Below are positions 30,976-37,755 of a stretch of 40,195 bases of DNA, piece after piece. The stretch covers positions 1 to 40,195 of the forward strand of contig CAADSS010000010.1 of assembly GCA_900751695.1 (NCBI GenBank). The letters are read 5' to 3'. The notes below the pieces were generated by a model. The model made no database searches, was not told where the DNA came from, and saw nothing but the letters and a program-made list of their open reading frames with translations. Position 1 is the stretch's first letter, and each line of letters starts with the position of its first letter. The stretch comes from an uncultured Collinsella sp. GTDB taxonomy: Bacteria > Actinomycetota > Coriobacteriia > Coriobacteriales > Coriobacteriaceae. The position numbers and the translations under genes were made by a program.

Positions 30976-31806
30976 ATGGCTGTAAAGCACCTTAAGCCGA
31001 CCTCCGCTGGTAGGCGTTGGCAGACGATCTCCGATTTCTCTGAGATCACCTGCACCAAGCCCGAGAAGTCTCTTCTCGAGCCCCTGCCCAAGAAGGCCGG
31101 TCGTAACAACAACGGCCGCATCACCACCCGCCACCAGGGCGGCGGCGTGAAGCGTCGTTACCGCGTGATCGACTTCAAGCGCAACAAGGACGGCGTGCCC
31201 GCCAAGGTTGCCACGATCGAGTACGATCCGAACCGTTCCGCTCGCATCGCTCTGCTGCACTACGCTGACGGTGAGAAGCGCTACATCCTGGCCCCCAAGG
31301 GCCTCGAGGTCGGTCAGACCATCATGTCCGGTTCTGACGCCGACATCAAGCCGGGCAACGCTCTGCCCCTCGCCGACATTCCCGTCGGTACGCTCATCCA
31401 CGCCGTCGAGTTCCAGCCGGGCAAGGGCGCTGCTATCGCCCGTTCCGCCGGTAACTCCTGCCAGCTGATGGGTAAGGAGGGCAAGTACGCTATCGTCCGT
31501 ATGCCTTCCTCCGAGATGCGCCGCATCCTCGTTACCTGCCGCGCCACCGTCGGTGAGGTCGGCAACGCCGATCACTCCAACATCGTCATCGGCAAGGCCG
31601 GCCGTAAGCGTCACATGAACGTGCGCCCGACCGTCCGCGGTACCGTCATGAACCCTGTCGACCACCCGCACGGCGGTGGCGAGGGCAAGAACCACACCTC
31701 TGGTCGTCCCTCCGTTACCCCCTGGGGTAAGCCGACGAAGGGCCTTCGTACGCGCAAGAAGAAGAAGGTCTCGAACCAGCACATCATTCGTCGCCGTAAG
31801 AAGTAA
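30976..31806 (+). CDS. rplB: 50S ribosomal protein L2
   Basis: 276 residues, standard. L2 bridges the subunits and is needed for peptidyl transfer. MAVKHLKPTSAGRRW, HQGGGVKRRYRVIDFKR, the RMPSSEMR segment, and the highly conserved NPVDHPHGGGEGKN with the active-site-related His are present. The ATG at 30976 has GAAAGGGA upstream; an upstream in-frame start at 30901 has no ribosome site and lies in the control region. rpsS follows after 32 bases. Confidence 0.97.
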   Translation: MAVKHLKPTSAGRRWQTISDFSEITCTKPEKSLLEPLPKKAGRNNNGRITTRHQGGGVKRRYRVIDFKRNKDGVPAKVATIEYDPNRSARIALLHYADGEKRYILAPKGLEVGQTIMSGSDADIKPGNALPLADIPVGTLIHAVEFQPGKGAAIARSAGNSCQLMGKEGKYAIVRMPSSEMRRILVTCRATVGEVGNADHSNIVIGKAGRKRHMNVRPTVRGTVMNPVDHPHGGGEGKNHTSGRPSVTPWGKPTKGLRTRKKKKVSNQHIIRRRKK

Positions 31807-31838
31807 TTTCGGATACCGAGTTTTAGGAGAAAGCACTT

Positions 31839-32099
31839 ATGAGCAGAAGTCTCAAAAAGGGCCCGTTCGTGGAGACTCGCCTTCTCTCGCGTATCACCGC
31901 GATGAACGAGGCTGGCAAGAAGGACGTCGTGAAGACCTGGTCCCGCGCGTCCACCATCTTCCCCGAGATGGTTGGTCACACCATCGCCGTCCACGACGGC
32001 CGCAAGCATGTGCCCGTGTATGTTACCGAGTCCATGGTTGGTCACAAGCTCGGCGAGTTCGCGCCGACTCGTACGTTCCGTGGCCACAAGGCCAAATAG
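31839..32099 (+). CDS. rpsS: 30S ribosomal protein S19
   Basis: 86 residues, near the usual 90-93. S19 lies in the 30S head, paired with S13, near the A-site tRNA. MSRSLKKGPFVETRLLSRI is the typical N-terminus; WSRASTIFPEMVGHTIAVHD and VTESMVGHKLGEFAPTRTFR are conserved. ATG with TAGGAGA upstream. It lies between rplB and rplV as in nearly all bacteria. Confidence 0.97.
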   Translation: MSRSLKKGPFVETRLLSRITAMNEAGKKDVVKTWSRASTIFPEMVGHTIAVHDGRKHVPVYVTESMVGHKLGEFAPTRTFRGHKAK

Positions 32100-32113
32100 G
32101 GGGTTAACCGTAA

Positions 32114-32485
32114 ATGGCAACTAAGTCTATTGAAACTGAGGCCACCGAGGTTCGCGCCGTCGCTAAGTACGTGCGTGTTTCCCCCAGCAAGGCCCGCCTG
32201 GTGGTCGATCTGATCCGCCGCAAGCCTGTCGCTCAGGCCTTCGACATCCTCCACTTCTGCGACCGCGCCGTCGCCGTGGATGTCGAGAAGGTTCTCCGTT
32301 CCGCCGTTGCGAACGCCGAGAACAACAACGGTCTGCGTGCCGACAACCTGGTTGTCGCCGCTGCCTATGTTGACGAGGGTCCGACGCTTAAGCGCATCCG
32401 TCCCCGCGCCAAGGGTTCCGCTTCTCGCATTCTGAAGCGTACTTCCCACATCACCGTCGTCGTTGCTCCTCGAAAGGAGGCGTAA
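32114..32485 (+). CDS. rplV: 50S ribosomal protein L22
   Basis: 123 residues. L22 reaches into the peptide tunnel with a beta-hairpin near the macrolide site. A short N-terminal addition (MATKSIETEATE) precedes the family start VRAVAKYVRVSPSKARLVVD; LIRRKPVAQAFDIL, NAENNNGL and the hairpin RIRPRAKGSASRILKRTSHI are all present. ATG 14 bases after rpsS with a G-rich ribosome site. Confidence 0.96.
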   Translation: MATKSIETEATEVRAVAKYVRVSPSKARLVVDLIRRKPVAQAFDILHFCDRAVAVDVEKVLRSAVANAENNNGLRADNLVVAAAYVDEGPTLKRIRPRAKGSASRILKRTSHITVVVAPRKEA

Positions 32486-32491
32486 AGCTGT

Positions 32492-33202
32492 ATGGGTCAG
32501 AAAGTCTACCCCACCGGCTTCCGTCTTGGCATCACCGAGAACTGGCGCTCCCGCTGGTTCGCAGAGAAGGATTACGCTAAGACCCTCGGTAACGATCTCG
32601 AGATTCGCAAGTATCTCGAGAAGCGTCTTTCCCGCGCAGCTGTCTCCCGTGTCGAGATCGAGCGCGCTGGCGACAAGGTGAAGGTCATCATCCTCACCGC
32701 TCGCCCCGGCGTTGTCATCGGTAAGAAGGGTGCCGAGATCGATACCCTCCGCACCGAGCTCGAGAAGGTCGCCGGCGTCTCCAAGGGCCAGCTCTCCGTC
32801 GACGTTGTCGAGATCAAGCGCCCCGAGCTCGACGCCAACCTCGTTGCTCAGTCTATCGCCGAGCAGCTCGAGGGCCGCGTTGCCTTCCGTCGCGCTATGC
32901 GCAAGGCTGTCCAGTCTGCCCGCAAGGCCGGCGCTAAGGGCATCCGTATCCAGTGCTCCGGTCGTCTCGGCGGTGCCGAGATGGGCCGTCGTGAGTGGTA
33001 CCGCGAGGGTCGCGTGCCTCTGCACACCCTCCGTGCCAAGATCGACTACGGCACGGCTGTCGCCAGCACCACCATGGGCGCTTGCGGCGTGAAGGTCTGG
33101 ATCTACCGGGGCGAGAAGCTCCCGGGCCAGCCTGTTCCCAACCCTGCACTCGAGGGCTCTTCCCGTCCTCGTCGTCGTAACTCCGAGAGGAGGGGTCAGT
33201 AG
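32492..33202 (+). CDS. rpsC: 30S ribosomal protein S3
   Basis: 236 residues. S3 forms part of the mRNA entry channel and has helicase activity with S4 and S5. MGQKVYPTGFRLGITENWRS is the N-terminus; the KH domain has GVVIGKKGAEIDTLR, and RREWYREGRVPLHTLRAKID is in the C-terminal domain. It ends in a basic tail rich in Arg and Ser. AAAGGAGG upstream. Its stop shares one base with the rplP GTG start. Confidence 0.97.
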   Translation: MGQKVYPTGFRLGITENWRSRWFAEKDYAKTLGNDLEIRKYLEKRLSRAAVSRVEIERAGDKVKVIILTARPGVVIGKKGAEIDTLRTELEKVAGVSKGQLSVDVVEIKRPELDANLVAQSIAEQLEGRVAFRRAMRKAVQSARKAGAKGIRIQCSGRLGGAEMGRREWYREGRVPLHTLRAKIDYGTAVASTTMGACGVKVWIYRGEKLPGQPVPNPALEGSSRPRRRNSERRGQ

Positions 33203-33705
33203 TGCTTGCCCCTAAGCGTATTCTTCACCGCAAGGTGCAGCGTGGCTCCATGAAGGGCCAGGCCAAGGGTAATACCGAGCTGCATTTCGGCGAGTTTGGT
33301 ATCCAGGCTCTCGAGGCCCATTGGATTACCAACCGTCAGATTGAGGCCGCTCGTATTGCCATGACCCGCTACATGAAGCGTGGCGGTCGTGTCTACATCA
33401 CGATCTTCCCCGATAAGCCTATCACCAAGAAGCCTGCCGAGACTCGCATGGGTTCTGGTAAGGGTAACCCCGAGGAGTGGGTGGCCGTCGTCAAGCCCGG
33501 CCGCATCATGTTCGAGGTCAAGGGCGTGCCCGAGGAGGTCGCTCGCGAGGCTCTGCGTCTTGCTCAGCACAAGCTCCCCATCAAGACCAAGATTGTGGTT
33601 GCCAAGAACGCTGAGCAGCGCATCGAGAAGGAAATGGCTGAGGAGGCCGCTCTCGAGGCCAAGTGGGCTGCTGAGGACGCCGCCGCCGCCAAGGAGGAGA
33701 ACTAA
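33202..33705 (+). CDS. rplP: 50S ribosomal protein L16
   Basis: 167 residues, about 25-30 longer than most L16. It helps position A-site tRNA and completes the large subunit. MLAPKRILHRKVQRG, ELHFGEFGIQALEAHWI, RIAMTRYMKRGGRVYI-like residues and MGSGKGNPEEWVAVVKPG are signatures. The C-terminal addition is charged and Ala/Glu-rich (from about residue 138), of unknown role. GTG start overlapping the rpsC stop, with GAGGAGGGG upstream. Its stop overlaps the rpmC ATG by one base. Confidence 0.96.
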   Translation: MLAPKRILHRKVQRGSMKGQAKGNTELHFGEFGIQALEAHWITNRQIEAARIAMTRYMKRGGRVYITIFPDKPITKKPAETRMGSGKGNPEEWVAVVKPGRIMFEVKGVPEEVAREALRLAQHKLPIKTKIVVAKNAEQRIEKEMAEEAALEAKWAAEDAAAAKEEN

Positions 33706-33920
33706 TGAAGCCCGCAGAGATTCGTGAGCTCTCGGACGCTCAGCTCGTTGAGAAGCTGAAGGAAATGCGCGCCGAGCTCTTTAACCTTCGTTTCCAGATG
33801 GCCACCAGCCAGCTGGACAACACCGCTCGCGTCAACACCGTGAAGAAGGACATCGCTCGCGTCCTCACGGAGCAGCGCGCCCGCGAGATTGCAGCGGAGA
33901 AGTCCGCTGTCGCCGAGTAG
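33705..33920 (+). CDS. rpmC: 50S ribosomal protein L29
   Basis: 71 residues, a two-helix protein at the tunnel exit next to L23. MKPAEIRELSDAQLVEKLKE, ELFNLRFQMATSQLDN and KKDIARVLTEQRARE are family features. The ATG overlaps the TAA of rplP, giving coupled translation, with AAGGAGG in the end of rplP. rpsQ follows after 16 bases. Confidence 0.96.
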   Translation: MKPAEIRELSDAQLVEKLKEMRAELFNLRFQMATSQLDNTARVNTVKKDIARVLTEQRAREIAAEKSAVAE

Positions 33921-33936
33921 GACCTAAGGAGAGAAC

Positions 33937-34197
33937 ATGACTGATTCGCGTAACTCGCGTAAGGTCCGTACGGGTGTCGTTACCTCCGTCTCCGGTGCCA
34001 AGACCATTGTTGTCACCATCACCGAGCGCAAGCGTCACCCCAAGTACGGCAAGATGATGACCAGCTCCAAGAAGCTGCACGCTCACGACGAGGAGTGCAC
34101 GGCTGGCGTGGGCGATACCGTCCGCGTTATGGAGACCCGTCCTATGTCCAAGATGAAGCGTTGGCGCCTCATCGAGGTCGTCGAGCGCGCTAAATAA
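33937..34197 (+). CDS. rpsQ: 30S ribosomal protein S17
   Basis: 86 residues, an OB-fold protein that binds the 5' domain of 16S rRNA. RKVRTGVVTSVSGAKTIVVT, ERKRHPKYGKMMTSSKKLHA and VRVMETRPMSKMKRWRLIEV match S17. ATG with TAAGGAGA upstream. It is the last gene before a 118-base spacer with a branched RNA structure. Confidence 0.97.
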   Translation: MTDSRNSRKVRTGVVTSVSGAKTIVVTITERKRHPKYGKMMTSSKKLHAHDEECTAGVGDTVRVMETRPMSKMKRWRLIEVVERAK

Positions 34198-34224
34198 GCA
34201 GTCGCTCTTACGACTTGTACGTTT

Positions 34225-34290
34225 CCGAAGATGTGCGTATGCCTGGCTTGCATACCACGGGCCGTATAAAGGCTGCGCACCTCTCTTCGG
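34225..34290 (+). promoter_or_regulatory. Branched RNA structure in the rpsQ-rplN spacer
   Basis: CCGAAG (34225-34230) with CTTCGG (34285-34290), then GTGCG (34233-34237) with CGCAC (34276-34280), then TATGC (34238-34242) with GCATA (34250-34254). The closing stem ends about 10 bases before the rplN ribosome site GGAGG. TTGTAC (34215) and TATGCC (34238), 17 bp apart, might be a weak promoter here. Translational control by a ribosomal protein is inferred. Confidence 0.5.
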
Positions 34291-34315
34291 TTCTTAGTTC
34301 GGAGGAACATCTACC

Positions 34316-34684
34316 ATGATTCAGATGCAAACCATGCTGAACGTCGCCGACAACTCCGGCGCTCGCAAGATTCGCTGCATCAAGGTGCTTGGCGGTTCCA
34401 AGCGTCGTTATGCAGGCATCGGCGATGTGTTCATCGGTGCTGTCCAGGAGGCTACCCCTGGCGCCAACGTCAAGAAGAAGGACGTTGTCCGTTGCGTCGT
34501 CGTTCGCACCGTTAAGGAGATCCGCCGCAAGGATGGCTCCTACATTCGCTTTGATGAGAACGCCTGCGTTGTCATCAACAACGATGGTTCGCCCGTCGGC
34601 ACCCGTATCTTCGGGCCCGTCGCTCGCGAGCTTCGTGACAAGAAGTACATGAAGATCGTCTCGCTCGCTCCCGAGACCCTGTAG
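34316..34684 (+). CDS. rplN: 50S ribosomal protein L14
   Basis: 122 residues, standard. L14 lies at the subunit interface and binds L19 and the silencing factor RsfS. MIQMQTMLNVADNSGARKIR is the signature start; GDVFIGAVQEATPGANVKKK and GTRIFGPVARELRDKKYMKI follow. ATG with GGAGG upstream. First gene of a short unit with rplX. Confidence 0.97.
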   Translation: MIQMQTMLNVADNSGARKIRCIKVLGGSKRRYAGIGDVFIGAVQEATPGANVKKKDVVRCVVVRTVKEIRRKDGSYIRFDENACVVINNDGSPVGTRIFGPVARELRDKKYMKIVSLAPETL

Positions 34685-34697
34685 TTAGGGGAGATAT

Positions 34698-35003
34698 ATG
34701 TATATCAAGAAGGGCGATAAGGTCCAGGTTCTCTCTGGTAAGGATCGCGGCAAGCAGGGCGTTATCCTGCGTGCTCTCCCCGCAGAGAACAAGGTCGTTG
34801 TCGAGGGCGTTTCGGTCGTCAAGAAGGCCGTCAAGCCCAACGCTGCCAACCAGCAGGGCGGCATCGTTTCGCAGGAGGCTCCCATCGATGCCTCCAACGT
34901 CAATCTCGTTTGCCCCGAGTGCGGTAAGGTTACCCGCGTCGGTCACGAGAAGGACGGCAAGAACAAGCTGCGCGTCTGCAAGAAGTGCGGCCACAAGTTC
35001 TAA
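34698..35003 (+). CDS. rplX: 50S ribosomal protein L24
   Basis: 101 residues. L24 starts assembly of the large subunit. YIKKGDKVQVLSGKDRGKQG is the KOW motif; the C-terminal half carries a zinc ribbon, CPECGKVTRVG and CKKCGHKF, so it is the zinc-binding form. ATG with GGGGAG upstream, 13 bases after rplN. In most bacteria rplE follows; here a terminator does, so the rest of the spc genes (rplE, rpsN, rpsH, rplF and others) must lie elsewhere. Confidence 0.97.
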   Translation: MYIKKGDKVQVLSGKDRGKQGVILRALPAENKVVVEGVSVVKKAVKPNAANQQGGIVSQEAPIDASNVNLVCPECGKVTRVGHEKDGKNKLRVCKKCGHKF

Positions 35004-35032
35004 GCTGCCCGCAACATCAAGTTGCTAGCAAT

Positions 35033-35063
35033 GGCCCGGATGCCACGGCACCCGGGCCTTTTT
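35033..35063 (+). terminator. Terminator after rplX
   Basis: GGCCCGG with inner GCC pairs with GGC and CCGGGCC, followed by five T. It ends the ribosomal protein cluster. Confidence 0.9.
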
Positions 35064-35088
35064 CTATCCCCACTCATTTGGTATCCCT

Positions 35089-35280
35089 ACTCATTGGGGA
35101 CAGACTTAAATGAGTACCCTAACTGGGTAAGCATACACTCATTGGGGACAGACTTACATGACTGGTCGTTTGGGACGTTCTTAAACGACTAGCCTATGAG
35201 GACAGTCTTTAGATTAATATATCAGGCCATCTGGGATGGGCTTCAACGAAAGCGGTACTTAGGGACAGTCCTCAGGTGCC
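35089..35280. repeat. Cluster of small hairpin repeats with GGGAC core
   Basis: Four main units: ACTCATT/AATGAGT (35089-35115) around GGGGACAGACTTA; a decayed copy with the same loop at 35137-35163; GTCGTTT/AAACGAC (35165-35189) around GGGACGTTCTT; GGTACTT/AGGTGCC (35254-35280, two G-U pairs) around AGGGACAGTCCTC. Partial units with GAGGACAGTC (35198) and TTTGGGACGGTCC (35286) lie nearby. The arms differ between units but remain complementary, while the loop core is kept. Confidence 0.7.
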
Positions 35281-35382
35281 GGCAATTTGGGACGGTCCTT
35301 TGATGTCTGATGCCCCCAGAGGGGTGAAGTAATACAGCCTTCTCTGTCTTTTAGGGCTTTGTTTTTTCGCCCCTTTATGTTT

Positions 35383-35530
35383 CGCAAGGACTTTCGCACG
35401 CGCATTTATGCGCATATTATTGCGCGATAATGCGTGTAACGGCGCAAACATGCGCAAACTATGGCTAAATAGTGACTGAAAAGCAAATAGACACGCAAAT
35501 ACGAGCAAATACGCGCGTAATTGTGCGAAT
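35383..35530. promoter_or_regulatory. Helically phased GCGCA/GCAAA motif array upstream of the Gfo/Idh gene
   Basis: GCGCA or a close variant begins at 35400, 35410, 35422, 35432, 35442 and 35452; GCTAAAT at 35464; GCAAATA at 35483, 35495 and 35505; GCGAATA at 35524. Steps are mostly 10 or 12 bp, so the motif falls on one face of the helix. Ends about 50 bases before the next start codon. Candidate multi-site operator, perhaps of the DeoR-type regulator downstream, or bent DNA. The remaining 35281-35382 shows no gene. Confidence 0.45.
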
Positions 35531-35578
35531 ATAGGGCTGTTAGAAATGAAGGACTTCCGATGACTCAGGAGGCACATC

Positions 35579-36658
35579 ATGGCAGATTCCAAACAGGCTC
35601 CGCTCGACGCCGAGGCAGCAGCAAAGGCAGCGTTTGCCTCGGTCCAGGATCAGCCGTTCCCAAACGACATCTTTACGGCTCCCGAGCTTCGTTGGGCCGT
35701 GATCGGTTGCGGCGTTATCGCCAACCAGATGGCCCAATCTCTCGCTCTTGCTGGCCGCAAGTTTGCGGGCGTCGCCAACCGCACGCTGTCAAAGGCTCAA
35801 GCTTTTGCCGAGCAGTATGGCATCGAGAAGGTCTATGAAACGGCCGAGGACCTCTATGCCGACCCTAACATCGACGCGATCTATATCACCACGCCGCATA
35901 ACACGCATATCACCTACCTGCGCGCCGCTCTGGCAGCTGGCAAACACGTGCTCTGCGAGAAGGCCATTACCCTCAACTCCGCCGAGCTCGACGAGGCCCG
36001 TGCCATTGCCGACGAGCATAACGTGGTCCTTATGGACGCCACTACGGTGCTCCACATGCCCCTGTATCAAGAGCTGCGCCGCCGCATGGATGCCGGCGAG
36101 TTTGGCCGCATGAACCTCGCCCAACTCAACTTTGGCAGCTATAAGGAGTACGGCGATCTGACCAACCGTTTCTATAACCGCAACCTCGCCGGCGGCGCTA
36201 TGCTCGACATTGGCGTCTATGCGCTTTCCGTTATGCGCCTCTTTATGGCAAGCCAGCCCGCTGAGGTCGTTTCGCTGGGTAACACCTGTGAGACCGGTGT
36301 CGACGTTGCGGGCGGCATCGTCTGCCGTAATGCTGAGCAACAGCTGGGTGTTGTGAGCCTTACGCTTCACTCCAAGCAGCCCAAGCGCTCGGTCATCAGC
36401 TTTGACAAGTGCTATATCGAGGTCAACGAGTACCCGCGTACCGATCATGCGACCATCGTGTGGACTGCGGACGGCCACCGCGAGGAGGTCCACGCCGGCA
36501 CCGAGGCTTACGCTCTGTGCTACGAGATGGCCGACCTCGAGAAGGCCGTTGCCGGCGACGACTCCAAGCGCGAACTGCTGGATTATGCTTCTGATGTTAT
36601 GGAACTTATGACCAAGCTTCGCGCCGACTGGGGAGTCGTGTACCCCGAGGAGGAGTAA
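35579..36658 (+). CDS. Gfo/Idh/MocA family NAD(P)-dependent oxidoreductase
   Basis: 359 residues. A Rossmann domain begins with WAVIGCGVIA (GxGxxA at 43-48), after an unusual N-terminal extension of about 37 residues. DAIYITTPHNTH and LCEKAI (K128, the position of the EKP lysine) follow, then the C-terminal alpha/beta domain with AGGAMLDIGVYAL. Members oxidise or epimerise sugars, inositols or related compounds; the substrate cannot be given. ATG with CAGGAGG upstream. The DeoR-type regulator starts 3 bases after its stop, so the two form an operon and the regulator probably responds to a related sugar phosphate. Confidence 0.9.
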   Translation: MADSKQAPLDAEAAAKAAFASVQDQPFPNDIFTAPELRWAVIGCGVIANQMAQSLALAGRKFAGVANRTLSKAQAFAEQYGIEKVYETAEDLYADPNIDAIYITTPHNTHITYLRAALAAGKHVLCEKAITLNSAELDEARAIADEHNVVLMDATTVLHMPLYQELRRRMDAGEFGRMNLAQLNFGSYKEYGDLTNRFYNRNLAGGAMLDIGVYALSVMRLFMASQPAEVVSLGNTCETGVDVAGGIVCRNAEQQLGVVSLTLHSKQPKRSVISFDKCYIEVNEYPRTDHATIVWTADGHREEVHAGTEAYALCYEMADLEKAVAGDDSKRELLDYASDVMELMTKLRADWGVVYPEEE

Positions 36659-36661
36659 GCG

Positions 36662-37408
36662 ATGCTAGCGGAAGATAGGCTCAATGCGATTGTGTCGATG
36701 GTGCAGCAGGCTGGCTCGGTTACTGTGCCAGAGCTTGCTGAGGCCTTGGGCGTGACGGCGTCCACCATTCGGCGCGACCTGCAGACGCTCGATCGCGCAC
36801 ACCGCATCGCAAAGGTCCACGGCGGAGCGACGAGTCTTGAGCGCGCGCACGTGACGCGCGACCTAACGCTCAACGAGCGCAGCGACCTCCATAACGACGA
36901 CAAGGAGCGTATCTGCGCCCGTGCGGCGGCGCTTGTGGAACCCGAGAGCTTTGTATACATCGACTCGGGCTCGACGACGCTCAGGCTCATCGAGCATCTT
37001 CCACACCTTGAAGGCGTCACCTATGTGACTGATTCTGTGCTTCACGCTCAGCGCCTCGCTTTGCGCGGCATGCGTACCGTGGTGCTGGGCGGCGAGCTCA
37101 AACCCGAGACTGAGGCGCTTGTTGGCCCCGATGCCCTGGCAACCCTAGACCACTACAACTTCAACTGCGGCTTTTGGGGTTCTAACGGCATTGCCGCCGA
37201 GCAGGGCTTCACGGCGCCCGATATCGAGGAGGCGCAGGTCAAGCGCATCTCGATGCGCCATACGGCCAAACGCTTCGTAATCTCGGACGCCAGCAAATTT
37301 GGCATGGTGGCGCCCGTCAAGTTCGCGGACTTCCGCGACGCAACGATTATTACTGCGGGCGAGGTTCCCGCCAAGTACCGGGCAATGGACAACGTCATCA
37401 CGGTCTAA
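36662..37408 (+). CDS. DeoR-family transcriptional regulator
   Basis: 248 residues, typical. N-terminal winged helix-turn-helix with VTVPELAEALGVTASTIRRD and KVHGGAT; the C-terminal sugar-phosphate-sensing domain shows YIDSGSTTLRLIEHL, the VVLGGELKPETEALVGP segment and FGMVAPVKFADF. Such proteins bind repeated operators and respond to phosphorylated sugars. It follows the oxidoreductase gene after 3 bases, with GAGGAGGAG as ribosome site, and could bind the phased repeats upstream of the operon. Its own target is inferred. Confidence 0.92.
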   Translation: MLAEDRLNAIVSMVQQAGSVTVPELAEALGVTASTIRRDLQTLDRAHRIAKVHGGATSLERAHVTRDLTLNERSDLHNDDKERICARAAALVEPESFVYIDSGSTTLRLIEHLPHLEGVTYVTDSVLHAQRLALRGMRTVVLGGELKPETEALVGPDALATLDHYNFNCGFWGSNGIAAEQGFTAPDIEEAQVKRISMRHTAKRFVISDASKFGMVAPVKFADFRDATIITAGEVPAKYRAMDNVITV

Positions 37409-37428
37409 CAGCAGGGGGCTAAGGCCAA

Positions 37429-37465
37429 AACCACCACGAAGGTGCCTGTCCCCATTGTGGTGGTT
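37429..37465. repeat. Hairpin repeat after the DeoR-type gene
   Basis: AACCACCAC (37429-37437) and GTGGTGGTT (37457-37465) form a perfect 9-bp stem; the loop carries GGTGCCTGTCCCC, the complement of GGGGACAGGCACC, so the unit is inverted relative to those at 35089. Nearly identical to the unit at 37717. Confidence 0.75.
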
Positions 37466-37497
37466 AGTAACGAAAACCGAGTAGTTTTCTCAATAGA

Positions 37498-37532
37498 AAA
37501 GCGGCAACGTCCATCACGGGCGTTGCCGCTTT
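37498..37532. terminator. Bidirectional terminator after the DeoR-type gene
   Basis: AAAGCGGCAACG pairs perfectly with CGTTGCCGCTTT around an 11-base loop. T-rich sequence on the plus side is short; on the minus strand it reads CTTTTCTATTG. Confidence 0.75.
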
Positions 37533-37555
37533 CGTTGTCTGCCGGTTTGTCTAAG

Positions 37556-37598
37556 TCTGTAACAACTGGGACCGATTTTGCCGAGTCATTGTTACAGA
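37556..37598. repeat. Hairpin repeat with CTGTAACAA arms
   Basis: TCTGTAACAA (37556-37565) and TTGTTACAGA (37589-37598), perfect 10-bp stem; loop contains GGGACCG. Two further pairs, one a wobble, extend the stem outward. Confidence 0.65.
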
Positions 37599-37628
37599 TT
37601 GAGATTTTCCCTTAAGGGGGATTCGAAT

Positions 37629-37685
37629 GTCTCGATCTGTAACGGATAGACCGGAAAATGGGCTCTAACTGTTACAGATCGAGAC
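37629..37685. repeat. Hairpin repeat with CTGTAAC arms, longer stem
   Basis: GTCTCGATCTGTAAC (37629-37643) and GTTACAGATCGAGAC (37671-37685), perfect 15-bp stem with a 27-base loop. The inner arm matches the previous unit. A TTTTGGGACCG motif follows at 37687. Confidence 0.7.
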
Positions 37686-37716
37686 GTTTTGGGACCGCGA
37701 CTGAGCCATTGCGGCA

Positions 37717-37755
37717 AAACCACCACAAAGGTGCCTGTCCCCATTGTGGTGGTTT
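37717..37755. repeat. Hairpin repeat touching the RluA-type gene's stop codon
   Basis: AAACCACCACAA (37717-37728) and TTGTGGTGGTTT (37744-37755), perfect 12-bp stem; loop has GGTGCCTGTCCCC. The right arm overlaps the stop codon of the minus-strand gene, so the hairpin forms the 3' end of that gene. Confidence 0.75.

Noticed and set aside
35089..37755. Repeat-rich spacers considered as CRISPR arrays
   Set aside because: Units differ in arm sequence, are not evenly spaced, have no unique spacers of constant length, and no cas gene is near.
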